A DNA stretch of 41,640 nt from Flavobacteriales bacterium (GCA_017620815.1 JAGAUI010000042.1:1-41640), one strand, 5' to 3'. Positions 18,937-27,683 are shown, numbered from the stretch's first letter. Notes: a model not told the origin generated them from the letters alone. Program-made: numbers and translations.

Positions 18937-20166
18937 TTATAAAACGTCTTTTTCAAAACTTATTTCTATCTCATCCTTACCTCTTAATATCTTGACAGTC
19001 CATCTTTCGGCGTTATGACTCATGTTTTCCAGTGTTTTATCATCTATTTCGTTTATGTTTTTGCCGTTGATAGATAGTATCATGTCACTGCTTTTTATAC
19101 CAGCCTTTTGTGCATTACAACCCTCTGTAACTCCATTTACCACCCAAGCATTATAGCTTTTACCACGGGGAGTAAGAGTAAGTCCTGTGCTATATTTAGG
19201 GCTAGGGATAGAAAAGTATGATGATGGACGTATGTACATATCTCCGCTAGATAGATTGATGATGATATCGTAACGTTTGAGAATGGCATTGCCTATGATA
19301 CCATCATAACGAGTATCTGAAATAGCCCCTCTATCATCTGTGGAGAAATAGATGATTTCATCATCTGTCTTGTGTCCTCCTATTTCTATCTCCTTGATAC
19401 GAGAAACATTATCAATCCTCTCTCCTCCTACTCCGCCATTTACTAGATGTGTAGATTTGGCATTAGTAAGTTTTTCAGATAGCTGATATTTGCTGGAGGT
19501 TTCATATCCTATGATGATACCAGCACCAGCTCCCGTATCCAGTAGAAAACGCCCATCTATTACTGTGTTGTCATCTATTGTTATTCTTACGGGCATTATG
19601 AGGCGATTGTGCTCAGCATCTAGAAAAGAACATGGGATATGTGTGTAGGTGTCGTCTATGGCATAGTCAGAAGGTAGAAACCTCATATAGCTATCATCAT
19701 ATGATATCTCTACTATGCTGTCTTTGACTAGATTCATACCTAGAAGGCCATCGGCCTTATCTCCCAATATAGAACAAATGTCAAGAATCAGTGCCATGTC
19801 TTCGTTGCGGGAGTATTTCCCTATGCGGTATTTCCAAGGATTCATATCTAGGGTAGCCCTTTCTATTTGATTGCCAGCACCTCTTACCATAGCATTGCGT
19901 AGGGTACGGTAACTGCCAAAGACGTCATTGTAGAATTTTTTGTCTAGTAGAAGCCCTGTGTTACCAGTGTCAAATGCAAGGGTGGCATGAGTAGTGTCAT
20001 CTATCAAAACGTCAAAATATATATGTGAATCAAAATCAAATGGTATGGCATCTTCGGGTATAGTAATGGCTTGAGGAGTGGGAGTAGGAGATGTAGATTC
20101 TTCTGCTCCTTTGCATGAAAATATAAACATCACTATGAAAATAAGTGTAAGTAGATAATGTTTCAT
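18937..20166 (-). CDS. Lipoprotein aspartic protease with PDZ domain
   Basis: The 409-residue protein begins with a lipoprotein-like signal (hydrophobic stretch ending FIFSC, Cys18), then a Ser/Thr/Pro-rich linker. Two retropepsin-type active-site motifs follow: DTGNTG at residues 66-71 and DTGAGAG at 210-216. The two-motif layout suggests two pepsin-like halves in one chain, a single catalytic unit. A PDZ domain fills the C-terminus (about 330-405, with KAGIKSSDMILSINGK). Related proteins in Bacteroidota are usually annotated as aspartyl protease family with PDZ domain. The likely site is the periplasm or outer membrane; the substrate is unknown. It stands alone between the ribosomal terminator and a divergent HAD gene. 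Confidence 0.85.
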   Translation of the reverse strand: MKHYLLTLIFIVMFIFSCKGAEESTSPTPTPQAITIPEDAIPFDFDSHIYFDVLIDDTTHATLAFDTGNTGLLLDKKFYNDVFGSYRTLRNAMVRGAGNQIERATLDMNPWKYRIGKYSRNEDMALILDICSILGDKADGLLGMNLVKDSIVEISYDDSYMRFLPSDYAIDDTYTHIPCSFLDAEHNRLIMPVRITIDDNTVIDGRFLLDTGAGAGIIIGYETSSKYQLSEKLTNAKSTHLVNGGVGGERIDNVSRIKEIEIGGHKTDDEIIYFSTDDRGAISDTRYDGIIGNAILKRYDIIINLSSGDMYIRPSSYFSIPSPKYSTGLTLTPRGKSYNAWVVNGVTEGCNAQKAGIKSSDMILSINGKNINEIDDKTLENMSHNAERWTVKILRGKDEIEISFEKDVL

Positions 20167-20197
20167 AATGGTATAAAATGAATGTAGATAATGATTA

Positions 20198-20232
20198 TTT
20201 GTTACAAAAGTAGATATTTATTGGTAATTTTG
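20198..20232 (+). promoter_or_regulatory. Probable promoter of the HAD phosphatase
   Basis: TTTG at 20198-20201 and TAATTTTG at 20225-20232 (TAnnTTTG) are 23 bases apart, slightly more than the usual 19-21. The -7 box is 22 bases upstream of the start codon. Confidence 0.5.
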
Positions 20233-20238
20233 CACAAC
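20205..20238 (-). promoter_or_regulatory. Probable promoter of the aspartic protease, overlapping the HAD promoter
   Basis: On the minus strand 20212-20205 reads TACTTTTG (TAnnTTTG), and GTTG at 20238-20235 lies 22 bases further upstream. It interlocks with the plus-strand promoter, so the two genes may compete for polymerase. Confidence 0.45.
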
Positions 20239-20254
20239 ACTTAAAGGATATAAA

Positions 20255-20905
20255 ATGAAAAATACCAAGGCTATAATATTTGATATGGACGGGGTGCTTA
20301 TAGACTCTGAACCATTCTGGGGACAGGCATCTATGGAGGTCATGCAGCGTGTGGGAATACCATATACCCGTGATGATGTGATGCGTTATCAAGGGGTGAG
20401 GATAGGTGATATAGTCTCTAGAGTATGGGACGAAAATCCTGTTTCTTTTTCAAAACAAGAGATAGAAAAGATGGTGTGTGATAGGGTAAGCGAATTGGTA
20501 CTAGAGAGTGGACGTGTGCTACCGGGTATAGATAATGTACTGAAAAGAGCAGAGAAGTGGGGACTCAAAATAGGGCTTGCTACATCTACTCCGCGTAGCG
20601 TGGCTGTAAATTTCATCAAAAGAGTGGGTATAGGTGATAGTATAGAGGTGATGTGTACAGGCGAAGAGGTAGTCTATGGAAAACCCCACCCAGAGATTTA
20701 TATCCTGTGTGCTTCTCGTCTAGGTGTAGAGCCGTGGGAGTGCATAGTATTTGAGGATTCTGTAAATGGGGTAGTGGCAGCCAAAGCGGCTCGTATGCAT
20801 ACTATCGCGGTTCCAGCTCCTATATCATATGAGGATAAACGATACGGTATAGCCGATGTCAAACTTCATAGCCTCACAGACTTTATCGATGATATGATAC
20901 CATAG
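20255..20905 (+). CDS. HAD-family sugar-phosphate phosphatase, HxpB-like
   Basis: The 216-residue protein is a subfamily IA haloacid dehalogenase hydrolase. Nucleophile Asp10 and Asp12 lie in FDMDGVLIDSEP; motif II is ATSTP (109-113); the lysine is K143 in YGKPHP; motif III is FEDSVNGV (166-173). The end (KAARMHTIAVPAP, then ADVKLHSLTDF) closely resembles E. coli HxpB (YniC), which removes phosphate from hexitol phosphates and 2-deoxyglucose-6-phosphate, and beta-phosphoglucomutases are the other close relatives. The substrate here is inference. It is monocistronic, ended by a strong bidirectional terminator shared with the Bat operon. Confidence 0.85.
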   Translation: MKNTKAIIFDMDGVLIDSEPFWGQASMEVMQRVGIPYTRDDVMRYQGVRIGDIVSRVWDENPVSFSKQEIEKMVCDRVSELVLESGRVLPGIDNVLKRAEKWGLKIGLATSTPRSVAVNFIKRVGIGDSIEVMCTGEEVVYGKPHPEIYILCASRLGVEPWECIVFEDSVNGVVAAKAARMHTIAVPAPISYEDKRYGIADVKLHSLTDFIDDMIP

Positions 20906-20909
20906 CAAG

Positions 20910-20946
20910 TGACAAAAAGGCGAGCCGCAGGCTCGCCTTTTTGTCA
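20910..20946. terminator. Bidirectional terminator between HAD gene and batE
   Basis: A 17-bp perfect stem (20910-20926 with 20930-20946) over a GCA loop has a GC-rich core GGCGAGCC flanked by A5 and T5, so it has a U-run in both directions. It ends the HAD gene on plus and the Bat operon on minus. Confidence 0.9.
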
Positions 20947-20962
20947 TCGTAAAGTATAAAGA

Positions 20963-21754
20963 TTAAATCTTCTCGGCAGCCCATAGAGGTAGCCAACCAG
21001 TTTTGCCATCGGCTAGACGTATCTTATACCAGCCATCCAGTGTCTCTTCTATGGCAAATTTAGCTCCTTCGTGTAGTGAGAAGGCATCACCACCAGCATT
21101 GCTTGGTTCGCTTTTTACGGTAACATTGGTGGCAGTGATAATGGCATATGGGCATTGGTTGATTCTATTGTGGGCACTGCGGTTCATAGCATAGAATAGA
21201 GATGAAAGAGCTATGGATATGATAAACAGGTAAAATGACGTGCGACGTACTCCTACCGATTTTCCATAGATAAACATCACAAATAATATCCCCGTTATCC
21301 ATAGGCAAACTATTGTTATAATACCCCAAGTGCTAGCATCAAAAAGACCTACCATCGCCTCCCACACGCGTGAAGTAAGCGAAGTACCTAGAGGTACTAT
21401 GTTATCTGTGGTCATACGGCGAGCTAGCGTCAAGTTATGTTCTATGTCTTTGTCGCTAGGGTCTAGAAGGGCAGCTCTCTCGTATGCTAGTATGGTGGGA
21501 GCTATATATCCCAGACGATAGTATGCATTGCCTAGATTGTTATAAAGTTCGGCACTATGGTATCCTGCCGAAAGTATAGTCTGGTAGGATTCGGCGGCAG
21601 TTTTATAATCTCCGTTTTTATATGCTGTGTTGCCACGAGAGAATAACGTGTCTATGTTCTGTGCATGGATAGATAATCCCGATAGTAGCAGGATAGCTAT
21701 GCAAATGATATTCTTTATGTCAAGTATCTTTTTTCTCATCTCTGGTTTTGTCAT
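20963..21754 (-). CDS. batE: BatE: TPR and SH3-like membrane protein
   Basis: The 263-residue protein has an N-terminal hydrophobic signal (residues 14-31, ending HAQ), TPR repeats at about 36-105 (NTAYKNGDYKTAAESYQTIL is typical), two membrane segments (about 142-162 and 171-190) and a C-terminal SH3b-like domain with the pattern WYKIRLADGKTGWLP. It is the last gene of the Bat operon. Its start overlaps the batD stop by one base. Bat proteins were named for aerotolerance in Bacteroides fragilis; the molecular job is still uncertain and may concern cell-envelope integrity. Confidence 0.88.
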   Translation of the reverse strand: MTKPEMRKKILDIKNIICIAILLLSGLSIHAQNIDTLFSRGNTAYKNGDYKTAAESYQTILSAGYHSAELYNNLGNAYYRLGYIAPTILAYERAALLDPSDKDIEHNLTLARRMTTDNIVPLGTSLTSRVWEAMVGLFDASTWGIITIVCLWITGILFVMFIYGKSVGVRRTSFYLFIISIALSSLFYAMNRSAHNRINQCPYAIITATNVTVKSEPSNAGGDAFSLHEGAKFAIEETLDGWYKIRLADGKTGWLPLWAAEKI

Positions 21755-23637
21755 TAGTTCTTGATACTCTTGTTTACATCTTCTATCGCTATGCGTGCGG
21801 CATTGTAGTCTTCTAGTGCAGTAGAAGATGAAAAACCTGCATAACGAGCCATCTGGCAGGATTCCAATACTTTTATAAGACGCGATGCTATTTCTGGGTC
21901 GGCACCACGGGATATAAGACGTCCACCTATATTCTCTATAGAAGCATCGCTACGACGTATCTTGAGTTTGTCTAGTATAAAGCTATACATGGCGTCTTCC
22001 ATCTCTCCATAAAATGCGACATAATCTCCTCTATCCAGAGCCTTTTTGGCACGGGAGAGTTTCTTTTTGGCAGCAGAGGCAGCACGTTTGGCACGCGAAG
22101 CAGGCGAATTACGGTCTATGCTAGATGTGAGGAATCTGATGGCTAGGCATAGAGGTATTAGTCCTAGTGGAATGAGAGCTAGTATAGTAAATACCCAAGT
22201 GTCATACCATTTGGCGATGTTTTTCTGCTCTAAACGGTTCTCATGTTGTATGTAATGGATGTCGTCAGAAAGGTATTTGACATCGGTTTTATTGGCAGTG
22301 GGAACAGCGTTCTGTGTGGGGGTGGCAGTGGTGTTTACTACTGCATCTCCTGTGACGTTAAGTGTTTTTTCGCCGCTTTTAAGAGTAGTGTATTTTCCTG
22401 TTTTGGGGTTAAAATACGAGAAATTTACCGAAGGTATAGCATATGAGCCTTTAAGACGAGGTATGAGTATATACTGGATGTCTATTCCTCCAGACATAGT
22501 AGAAGAGCCTAGACGACTTTCCTTGTTTACCTGTGGGTCATAGCTTTCTATCTCCTGTGGAAACTCTACATGTGGAGTTTCAAGCAATGGTATGTTACCC
22601 TCTCCTTTGAGTTTAATGGTATATGTGGATGATGCACCCGCACTTACGTCTGATGGAGAAAGAGTACTCTCTAGGGTGTATTGACCTACTGCTCCGTTAA
22701 AGTCTGCTGGACGACCAGCACTAGGTAGTTCGCGTACATTTATGGACAGGCTGTTACTGTTTATGGAGAGTTGGGATGCACGTGTTATCTCCTCTCCCCA
22801 CCAATCATACTGCCCAGTACCTACTTCGGCAATCATGTTTACAGAAAGTGGAGATATCTTAAATGTGCCAGCTTTCTGTGGTATAAGTAGTGTTTTATAG
22901 AAAGTAACTACGTTATATAGTTCGTCTTTATAGTAGTCGCGTTGACCTTCATTGCGAGGGATATCACTTTCTTGGTAGGCTTGTGTCCAAAACCCGTCAA
23001 ATTTTGGCATTGAGTTAAGATATGTCTGACCAATGTTTACTCTATAATACAGACGATATGTTATAGTAACGGGCTCTCCTATGTAAGGTCGTGAATTTGA
23101 AACAGTAGCTACTAGGTGTATGTTTTCGGCAGCATTGCTAGGGGTGTTGAGCATAGATGATGAGGCAGACGCCTGTGAGGAGGCGTTGTTCTGCCCTTCT
23201 ATGGCTGGGCCTACGCTTATGGATATGCCAGCGGTGCTATGCTCCTTGCCTTCTACTATGACTATGGCAGGTCCTATAACGGCTTCTCCCTCACGCAAAG
23301 GTTGTAGTATGTAAGATATGGTGGTCTTACGCTCCATGCGAGAACGACCATTGATGTTGTTATAAGACATGCTAGAGAACTGATTGGGCCCAGCAAGCAC
23401 GTTGAAGTCTGAAAGGACAGGGGGGATAAATTTCTCCATATCATCATTGACGACTATCTCTAGAGAAATGTTTTCGTTGACAGCTATTTTCTTTTTGCTG
23501 ACAGTGGCTGTTACTATGCTCTCATTTTGAGCATAAAGACTTTCACTCCCCAATGCTATATAAGCACACAATATCCAAAGCAACATTCTAGCTGCTCTGG
23601 ATATAGATGTAGTTATGTTTATGTTCCTTATCATCAT
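21754..23637 (-). CDS. batD: BatD: large exported membrane-anchored protein
   Basis: The 627-residue protein has a signal peptide (ending SLYAQ, about residue 37), a long beta-rich periplasmic part of the BatD (oxygen tolerance) family with VATVSKKKIAVNENISLEIV near the start and repeated Ig-like segments such as YIGEPVTITYRLYYRV, then a single membrane helix near residue 480 (TWVFTILALIPLGLIPLCLA) and a basic helical cytoplasmic tail (rich in RAKRAASAAKKKLSRAKK). It overlaps batE by one base. This matches the family layout and suggests it passes a signal or force across the membrane; that is inference. Confidence 0.9.
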   Translation of the reverse strand: MMIRNINITTSISRAARMLLWILCAYIALGSESLYAQNESIVTATVSKKKIAVNENISLEIVVNDDMEKFIPPVLSDFNVLAGPNQFSSMSYNNINGRSRMERKTTISYILQPLREGEAVIGPAIVIVEGKEHSTAGISISVGPAIEGQNNASSQASASSSMLNTPSNAAENIHLVATVSNSRPYIGEPVTITYRLYYRVNIGQTYLNSMPKFDGFWTQAYQESDIPRNEGQRDYYKDELYNVVTFYKTLLIPQKAGTFKISPLSVNMIAEVGTGQYDWWGEEITRASQLSINSNSLSINVRELPSAGRPADFNGAVGQYTLESTLSPSDVSAGASSTYTIKLKGEGNIPLLETPHVEFPQEIESYDPQVNKESRLGSSTMSGGIDIQYILIPRLKGSYAIPSVNFSYFNPKTGKYTTLKSGEKTLNVTGDAVVNTTATPTQNAVPTANKTDVKYLSDDIHYIQHENRLEQKNIAKWYDTWVFTILALIPLGLIPLCLAIRFLTSSIDRNSPASRAKRAASAAKKKLSRAKKALDRGDYVAFYGEMEDAMYSFILDKLKIRRSDASIENIGGRLISRGADPEIASRLIKVLESCQMARYAGFSSSTALEDYNAARIAIEDVNKSIKN

Positions 23638-23659
23638 CTTTAATTCTTAAAATACAAAG

Positions 23660-24583
23660 TTACCAATCTTTGGTGGATTTTTTACCTACTCCCTGTACTT
23701 TCTCTCCTTTGACTTTTTCCTGTGTCTCCTTTTCTTTTCCTGCTATTGCATTAAGCATTTGTTCGTCCTGGGAGGATAGAGGGCGTTGTTGTGGAGGGGG
23801 ATTCTGCCCCTGACCATTGTTCTGATTTTTATTCTGGTCTTGGTTATTTTGATTTTGGTCTTTGTTCTGGTCTTGGTTATTTTGATTTTGGTCTTTATTC
23901 TGGTCTTGGTTGTTTTGGTTTTGGTCTTTATTCTGGTCTTGGTTATTTTGGTTTTGGTCTTTGTTCTGGTCTTGGTTGTTTTGGTTTTGGTCTTTGTTCT
24001 GGTCTTGGTTGTTTTGGTTTTGGTCTTTATTCTGGTCTTGGTTATTTTGATTTTGGTCTTTGTTTTGGTCGTTCTGACCTTCACCATCACCGTTCTGGTT
24101 CTGATTTTGATTATCCTGATTTTGGTTCTGTTGCTGGTCTTTGAGGAGTTCTTTGGCTAGGGCTAGATTATAACGAGCCTCTTCGTCACTGGGATTGCGA
24201 CGTAGGGCGTCCTTGTATAATTTTATGGCTTCGCCGTAGTTCTGAGCATCCATTTGCAGACCTCCTAGGTTATAGAGTATATCTGCTTTTTCCTCCTCAC
24301 CGGGGGTGTTCATAAGAGCCTTCATCCATTGGGCGTGTGCCGATGCCGCATCCCCACCTAGATAAAGAGCATTACCACGATTATAATACCCTATAGCATA
24401 AGACGTGTCATTCATTACCGCCATAGCATATAGGGAGTCTGCTATGGGGTAACGAGCTTTTTTATATTGGCTATTGCCCTCTCGTAGGTATTTTTTCTTC
24501 TCCACTTGACCATAGACGTTATATGTCGAAACCAATAGGGCAACAATGGCCAAAAATACCGATGTTATATAGTGTCTTTTCAT
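23660..24583 (-). CDS. batC: BatC: TPR protein with an Asn/Gln/Asp/Lys repeat
   Basis: The 307-residue protein has an N-terminal signal or anchor (about residues 7-25), a TPR region at about 30-150 (for example ILYNLGGLQMDAQNYGEAIK), then a low-complexity part of 7 units of DQNKDQNQNNQ (residues about 172-250) between Asn/Gln-rich flanks, and a C-terminal segment that keeps the motif PLSSQDEQMLNAIAGKEKET and ends KSTKDW, as in other BatC proteins. The repeat is encoded by 33-base tandem DNA units and looks prone to change in length. It lies 15 bases after batB and 22 before batD. Confidence 0.9.
   Translation of the reverse strand: MKRHYITSVFLAIVALLVSTYNVYGQVEKKKYLREGNSQYKKARYPIADSLYAMAVMNDTSYAIGYYNRGNALYLGGDAASAHAQWMKALMNTPGEEEKADILYNLGGLQMDAQNYGEAIKLYKDALRRNPSDEEARYNLALAKELLKDQQQNQNQDNQNQNQNGDGEGQNDQNKDQNQNNQDQNKDQNQNNQDQNKDQNQNNQDQNKDQNQNNQDQNKDQNQNNQDQNKDQNQNNQDQNKDQNQNNQDQNKNQNNGQGQNPPPQQRPLSSQDEQMLNAIAGKEKETQEKVKGEKVQGVGKKSTKDW
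23832..24062. repeat. Seven 33-bp tandem repeats inside batC
   Basis: Seven adjoining 33-base units (231 bases) start at 23832 with TTCTGGTCTTGGTT and repeat at exact 33-base steps (23865, 23898, 23931, 23964, 23997, 24030). They differ only at a few positions (A/G in TTATTTT/TTGTTTT and GATTTT/GGTTTT, last base A/G), which appear silent in the batC frame. Degenerate copies continue on both sides. Other frames stay open here only because the unit is repeated. Confidence 0.93.
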
Positions 24584-24598
24584 TTCTTTATCAATGTT

Positions 24599-25660
24599 TT
24601 AGTCCTCATCTATGGCTTTTTCCTCGCCAAAAATGTTGTAACGGCTACCCAGACGACTACGACGGTAACCTATCAATACTTCCAATATCAAGAAGAGTAG
24701 AGCAGCCCCAGCAAACCACTGATAACGGTCTTTGTATTCTATGATTTCGGTGGTGCCGTATTCGTTTTTTTCGCTTTTGCCTAGTATGTCCTGTATCTTT
24801 TCTACTACGTTCTGTGTAGAAGAACCATCTATGTATTCTCCACCCGCTGCGGCTGCTATGCTGGAGAGGGTAGCCATATCGGCTTTGGTTACTACTACCT
24901 CGCCTTTTGTGTCTTGTTTATAAGACTTGATAAAACCATCGGGGCCGCGTAATGGTATAGGCCCACCAGCAGGAGTACCTACACCTACTGTATATATCTT
25001 GATGCCTGCCTCACCCGCAGCTTTGGCTATGGATGCAACGTCTAGGTCTTCATCGTGGTCTTCACCGTCTGATATTACCACAACCAATTTGTTTTTAACC
25101 GTAGGGTCATCAAAATATTTTTGTGCTAGGATTATGGCTTCGGCGATTGAAGTGCCTTGTGATGAAACCATACCGGGTTCGGCTGTGGATAGGAACATTT
25201 TGGCTGCCGAATAATCGCTAGTGATAGGTAGCAGAGGGTAAGCACTGCCAGCATAGACTATTATACCTACTCTATCCCCTCCCAATGCGTCTATGGTGCG
25301 AGAGATGACTTGTTTGGCACGAGATAGACGGTTTGGAGCTATGTCTTCGGCCTTCATAGATAGAGAAATATCCAGTACAAATACCACGTCTGAGCCTTGC
25401 ATTTTGACCTTTTCTATCTTGGTGCCAATGCGAGGATTAACTAGTGCAAGAGTAAGACATACTATGGCACAGGAAACCATTATGGTCTTCCATACGAGTG
25501 CCGAAGTACTTTTATATGGCACTAGAGAAAGCATAAGACGGCTGGAAGCAAAGCTTTCGGCTTTTTTTCTACGATATCTCAATATGTATGCCAGTAGTAT
25601 CCATAAAATAGGTACTAGCAATAGTAGGTAAAGATATATTGGTTTGTCTAGTTCGTACAT
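24599..25660 (-). CDS. batB: BatB: membrane VWA-domain protein
   Basis: The 353-residue protein has two N-terminal membrane helices (about 8-28 and 58-75), a von Willebrand A domain with the metal-binding motif DISLS at residues 97-101 and SDGEDHDED further on, and a C-terminal membrane helix (about 316-336). The VWA domain should face the periplasm. It is a paralogue of BatA directly upstream; the two likely work as a pair. It is 39 bases downstream of batA. Confidence 0.92.
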   Translation of the reverse strand: MYELDKPIYLYLLLLVPILWILLAYILRYRRKKAESFASSRLMLSLVPYKSTSALVWKTIMVSCAIVCLTLALVNPRIGTKIEKVKMQGSDVVFVLDISLSMKAEDIAPNRLSRAKQVISRTIDALGGDRVGIIVYAGSAYPLLPITSDYSAAKMFLSTAEPGMVSSQGTSIAEAIILAQKYFDDPTVKNKLVVVISDGEDHDEDLDVASIAKAAGEAGIKIYTVGVGTPAGGPIPLRGPDGFIKSYKQDTKGEVVVTKADMATLSSIAAAAGGEYIDGSSTQNVVEKIQDILGKSEKNEYGTTEIIEYKDRYQWFAGAALLFLILEVLIGYRRSRLGSRYNIFGEEKAIDED

Positions 25661-25699
25661 AGTTTTCTGTTTTTGTTCTCTATAAATGAGAGTGAAACA

Positions 25700-26707
25700 T
25701 TATATGAATCCTTTGTATATAGTACGGCGGAGGATTATCTCTATCATTAGCAGGCATAGAGCAACGAGTAACCACCCCCTGAACATCTCGTCATAGTTAT
25801 AGAACTTGATGTCCTCTATCTTGCTTTTTTCCAGAGAGTCTATCTCGTCATATATAGACTGAAGTTTGTTCTCATCGGTAGCACGGAAGTATTTACCTCC
25901 TGTGGTAGATGCTATGTCTCGCAATAGAGCTTCGTCTATCTCTACCGGTACTTTCTGATACACCACACGACCTGTGCGAGGGTCTTTGGCAACGGGGTAG
26001 TCTGCCAGACCGTTGGTACCTATACCTATGGTATAAACCTTGATGCCTAGTTTACGAGCTATGTCTGCCACGGTACGAGGGTCAACAAAACCGTCGTTGT
26101 TTATACCGTCTGTAAGTAGTATGATGACTTTGCTTTTGGCTTCACTGCCTTTAAGACGGTTTATAGCAGTACCTAATCCCATACCTATGGCGGTAGTCTC
26201 ACCTATAAGCCCCTGACGCAGATTCTGTATGGCTTGTACCACTACACGTTTGTCTGTAGTAAGAGGAGTCTGTGTGAATGCTTCGGAAGCATATGAAACC
26301 AGTGCTACACGGTCTGATGTGCGTCCCTGTACAAAATCTGACGCTACCTTTTTAAGTGCATCAAGTCGCGAGGGTTTGAAGTCTGCTGCAAGCATACTGC
26401 CCGAAAGGTCCACAGCCATAACTATATCTACTCCTAGACCAGCACGGGACTGTGTGCTTACCTCTACATCTCTAGGACGTGTCATGGCAACTATGATACA
26501 CGCTAGTGCAGCAAAACGCAGTACCCATAGTACATGACGTGTCTTTACTCTCCACGAACTACTCAAACGGAACGCACGAGTAGATGAAATCTTTAAGTAT
26601 GGATACATCTTATGTCCTCTCCACCATATAAATCCTGCTAATAGTGGCAGAATGAGTAGTAGGTAGAAAAAGACTTTATCTACTATTTCAAAACTATTCT
26701 GTACCAT
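25700..26707 (-). CDS. batA: BatA: membrane VWA-domain protein
   Basis: The 335-residue protein has helices at about 12-28 and 58-75, a VWA domain with an intact MIDAS (DLSGS at residues 100-104, the Thr in TPLTTDKR, the Asp in LTDGINNDG) and a final membrane helix near 308-328. Family members may act with the MoxR ATPase of the same operon as a chaperone-like pair. The start codon overlaps the stop of the preceding gene by 14 bases, showing tight coupling. Confidence 0.93.
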   Translation of the reverse strand: MVQNSFEIVDKVFFYLLLILPLLAGFIWWRGHKMYPYLKISSTRAFRLSSSWRVKTRHVLWVLRFAALACIIVAMTRPRDVEVSTQSRAGLGVDIVMAVDLSGSMLAADFKPSRLDALKKVASDFVQGRTSDRVALVSYASEAFTQTPLTTDKRVVVQAIQNLRQGLIGETTAIGMGLGTAINRLKGSEAKSKVIILLTDGINNDGFVDPRTVADIARKLGIKVYTIGIGTNGLADYPVAKDPRTGRVVYQKVPVEIDEALLRDIASTTGGKYFRATDENKLQSIYDEIDSLEKSKIEDIKFYNYDEMFRGWLLVALCLLMIEIILRRTIYKGFI

Positions 26708-27683
26708 TTTCTTTGGGTTTTTGGGTGAGGGATTCTTCTGCTGGTGCTGGACGTAGAGTATCTATTATAGCCTCTATGAACATACGATAACGGTTGTTGT
26801 CATCTGGAGAAGGGAACATCTTGGCAAATTTCACGAGGTCTGCATCGGTGAGGAATTCACGCATCTGATGATACTGCTCGTGAGTGAGATGAAGTTTCTT
26901 TATCTCGGCTAGTATTTCACTAGATGTGCTCTCTGGTGCAGGAAGGTCAAATTCTTCATCCAGATATAGACGTATTACATCGGTAAGACCTACATAGTAT
27001 TCTTTTACCATGTCTTTTTCTATATACCCAGCCTCGTCCAGACGATTAAGACGGAATTTGGCACGTTCATAAGGACTCAAAAGTAGTTCTGGAGCCATGC
27101 GTTTGATACGTTCTTTGCGTATTACGCGTATTATCTCCCATACGAGCAATGCCAATACTATAAGTACTAGTGGTATCCACCAGTACTGTTGCAATACTTC
27201 GGTAAATGTGTAGCGGTCTGTACGTATGTCCTTGATGCCGTAACGAGCCTGTTGGAGAGTGTCCACAGGTACTGTAAGCACTTCTATCTCAAAAGGGTCG
27301 GTAGTGATGATGTCTTCACCAGCTTTTACCTGAATAGGAGGTATGTGGTATTTACCCTCATCAAACGAAGTAATACGATATGTGGTCTTGTATATTGCAC
27401 GCTCCTTTTTATATGTAGTGTCTATCTTCCCGTGACCTAGGACTTCTATGCTATCGGTAGAAGGTTTGATTTCGGGAAAGGCTACTATGTCTTTACGGGG
27501 AGCGGTTACTTCTATAGAAAGGTTTATCTGTTCGCCTAGACGTATCTTGGTAGTGTCTGTCTGCCAAGATATGGTAGGACTATTCTGTGCATGGAGCATA
27601 GGTATTCCTATCATAAATGATAAAAATACAGCCCACACACATAATTTATTTGCTCCTAAAATATCCCAATAGTTTTTTTGCAT
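26694..27683 (-). CDS. Unnamed Bat-operon membrane protein between DUF58 and BatA
   Basis: Read from ATG at 27683 it gives 329 residues with a good signal peptide (MQKNYWDILGANK..., cleavage near HAQ, about residue 32), a beta-rich periplasmic part with an Ig-like LGEQINLSIEVTAPRK stretch similar to BatD, one membrane helix at about 165-187 (WWIPLVLIVLALLVWEI) and a helical cytoplasmic tail (SPYERAKFRLNRLDEAGY, then EYYVGLTDVIRLYLDEEF), similar to DUF4381-type proteins in MoxR-VWA operons. An ATG six bases upstream is also possible. Longer reading to 27836 would overlap DUF58 by about 190 bases and hide the signal peptide. It overlaps DUF58 by 38 bases and batA by 14. A partner that places VWA proteins at the membrane is inference. 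Confidence 0.8.
   Translation of the reverse strand: MQKNYWDILGANKLCVWAVFLSFMIGIPMLHAQNSPTISWQTDTTKIRLGEQINLSIEVTAPRKDIVAFPEIKPSTDSIEVLGHGKIDTTYKKERAIYKTTYRITSFDEGKYHIPPIQVKAGEDIITTDPFEIEVLTVPVDTLQQARYGIKDIRTDRYTFTEVLQQYWWIPLVLIVLALLVWEIIRVIRKERIKRMAPELLLSPYERAKFRLNRLDEAGYIEKDMVKEYYVGLTDVIRLYLDEEFDLPAPESTSSEILAEIKKLHLTHEQYHQMREFLTDADLVKFAKMFPSPDDNNRYRMFIEAIIDTLRPAPAEESLTQKPKENGTE

Noticed and set aside
23832-24062. Regular 33-bp repeats considered as a CRISPR array
   Set aside because: The units adjoin with no unique spacers and code a peptide repeat inside batC; no cas gene is near.
23743-24160. Long open frames in all other frames over the batC repeat, with V/L/I-rich or K/T-rich peptides
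   Set aside because: They are open only because a 33-base unit without stops in those frames is repeated. They lack start-site context, and the products are low-complexity artefacts.
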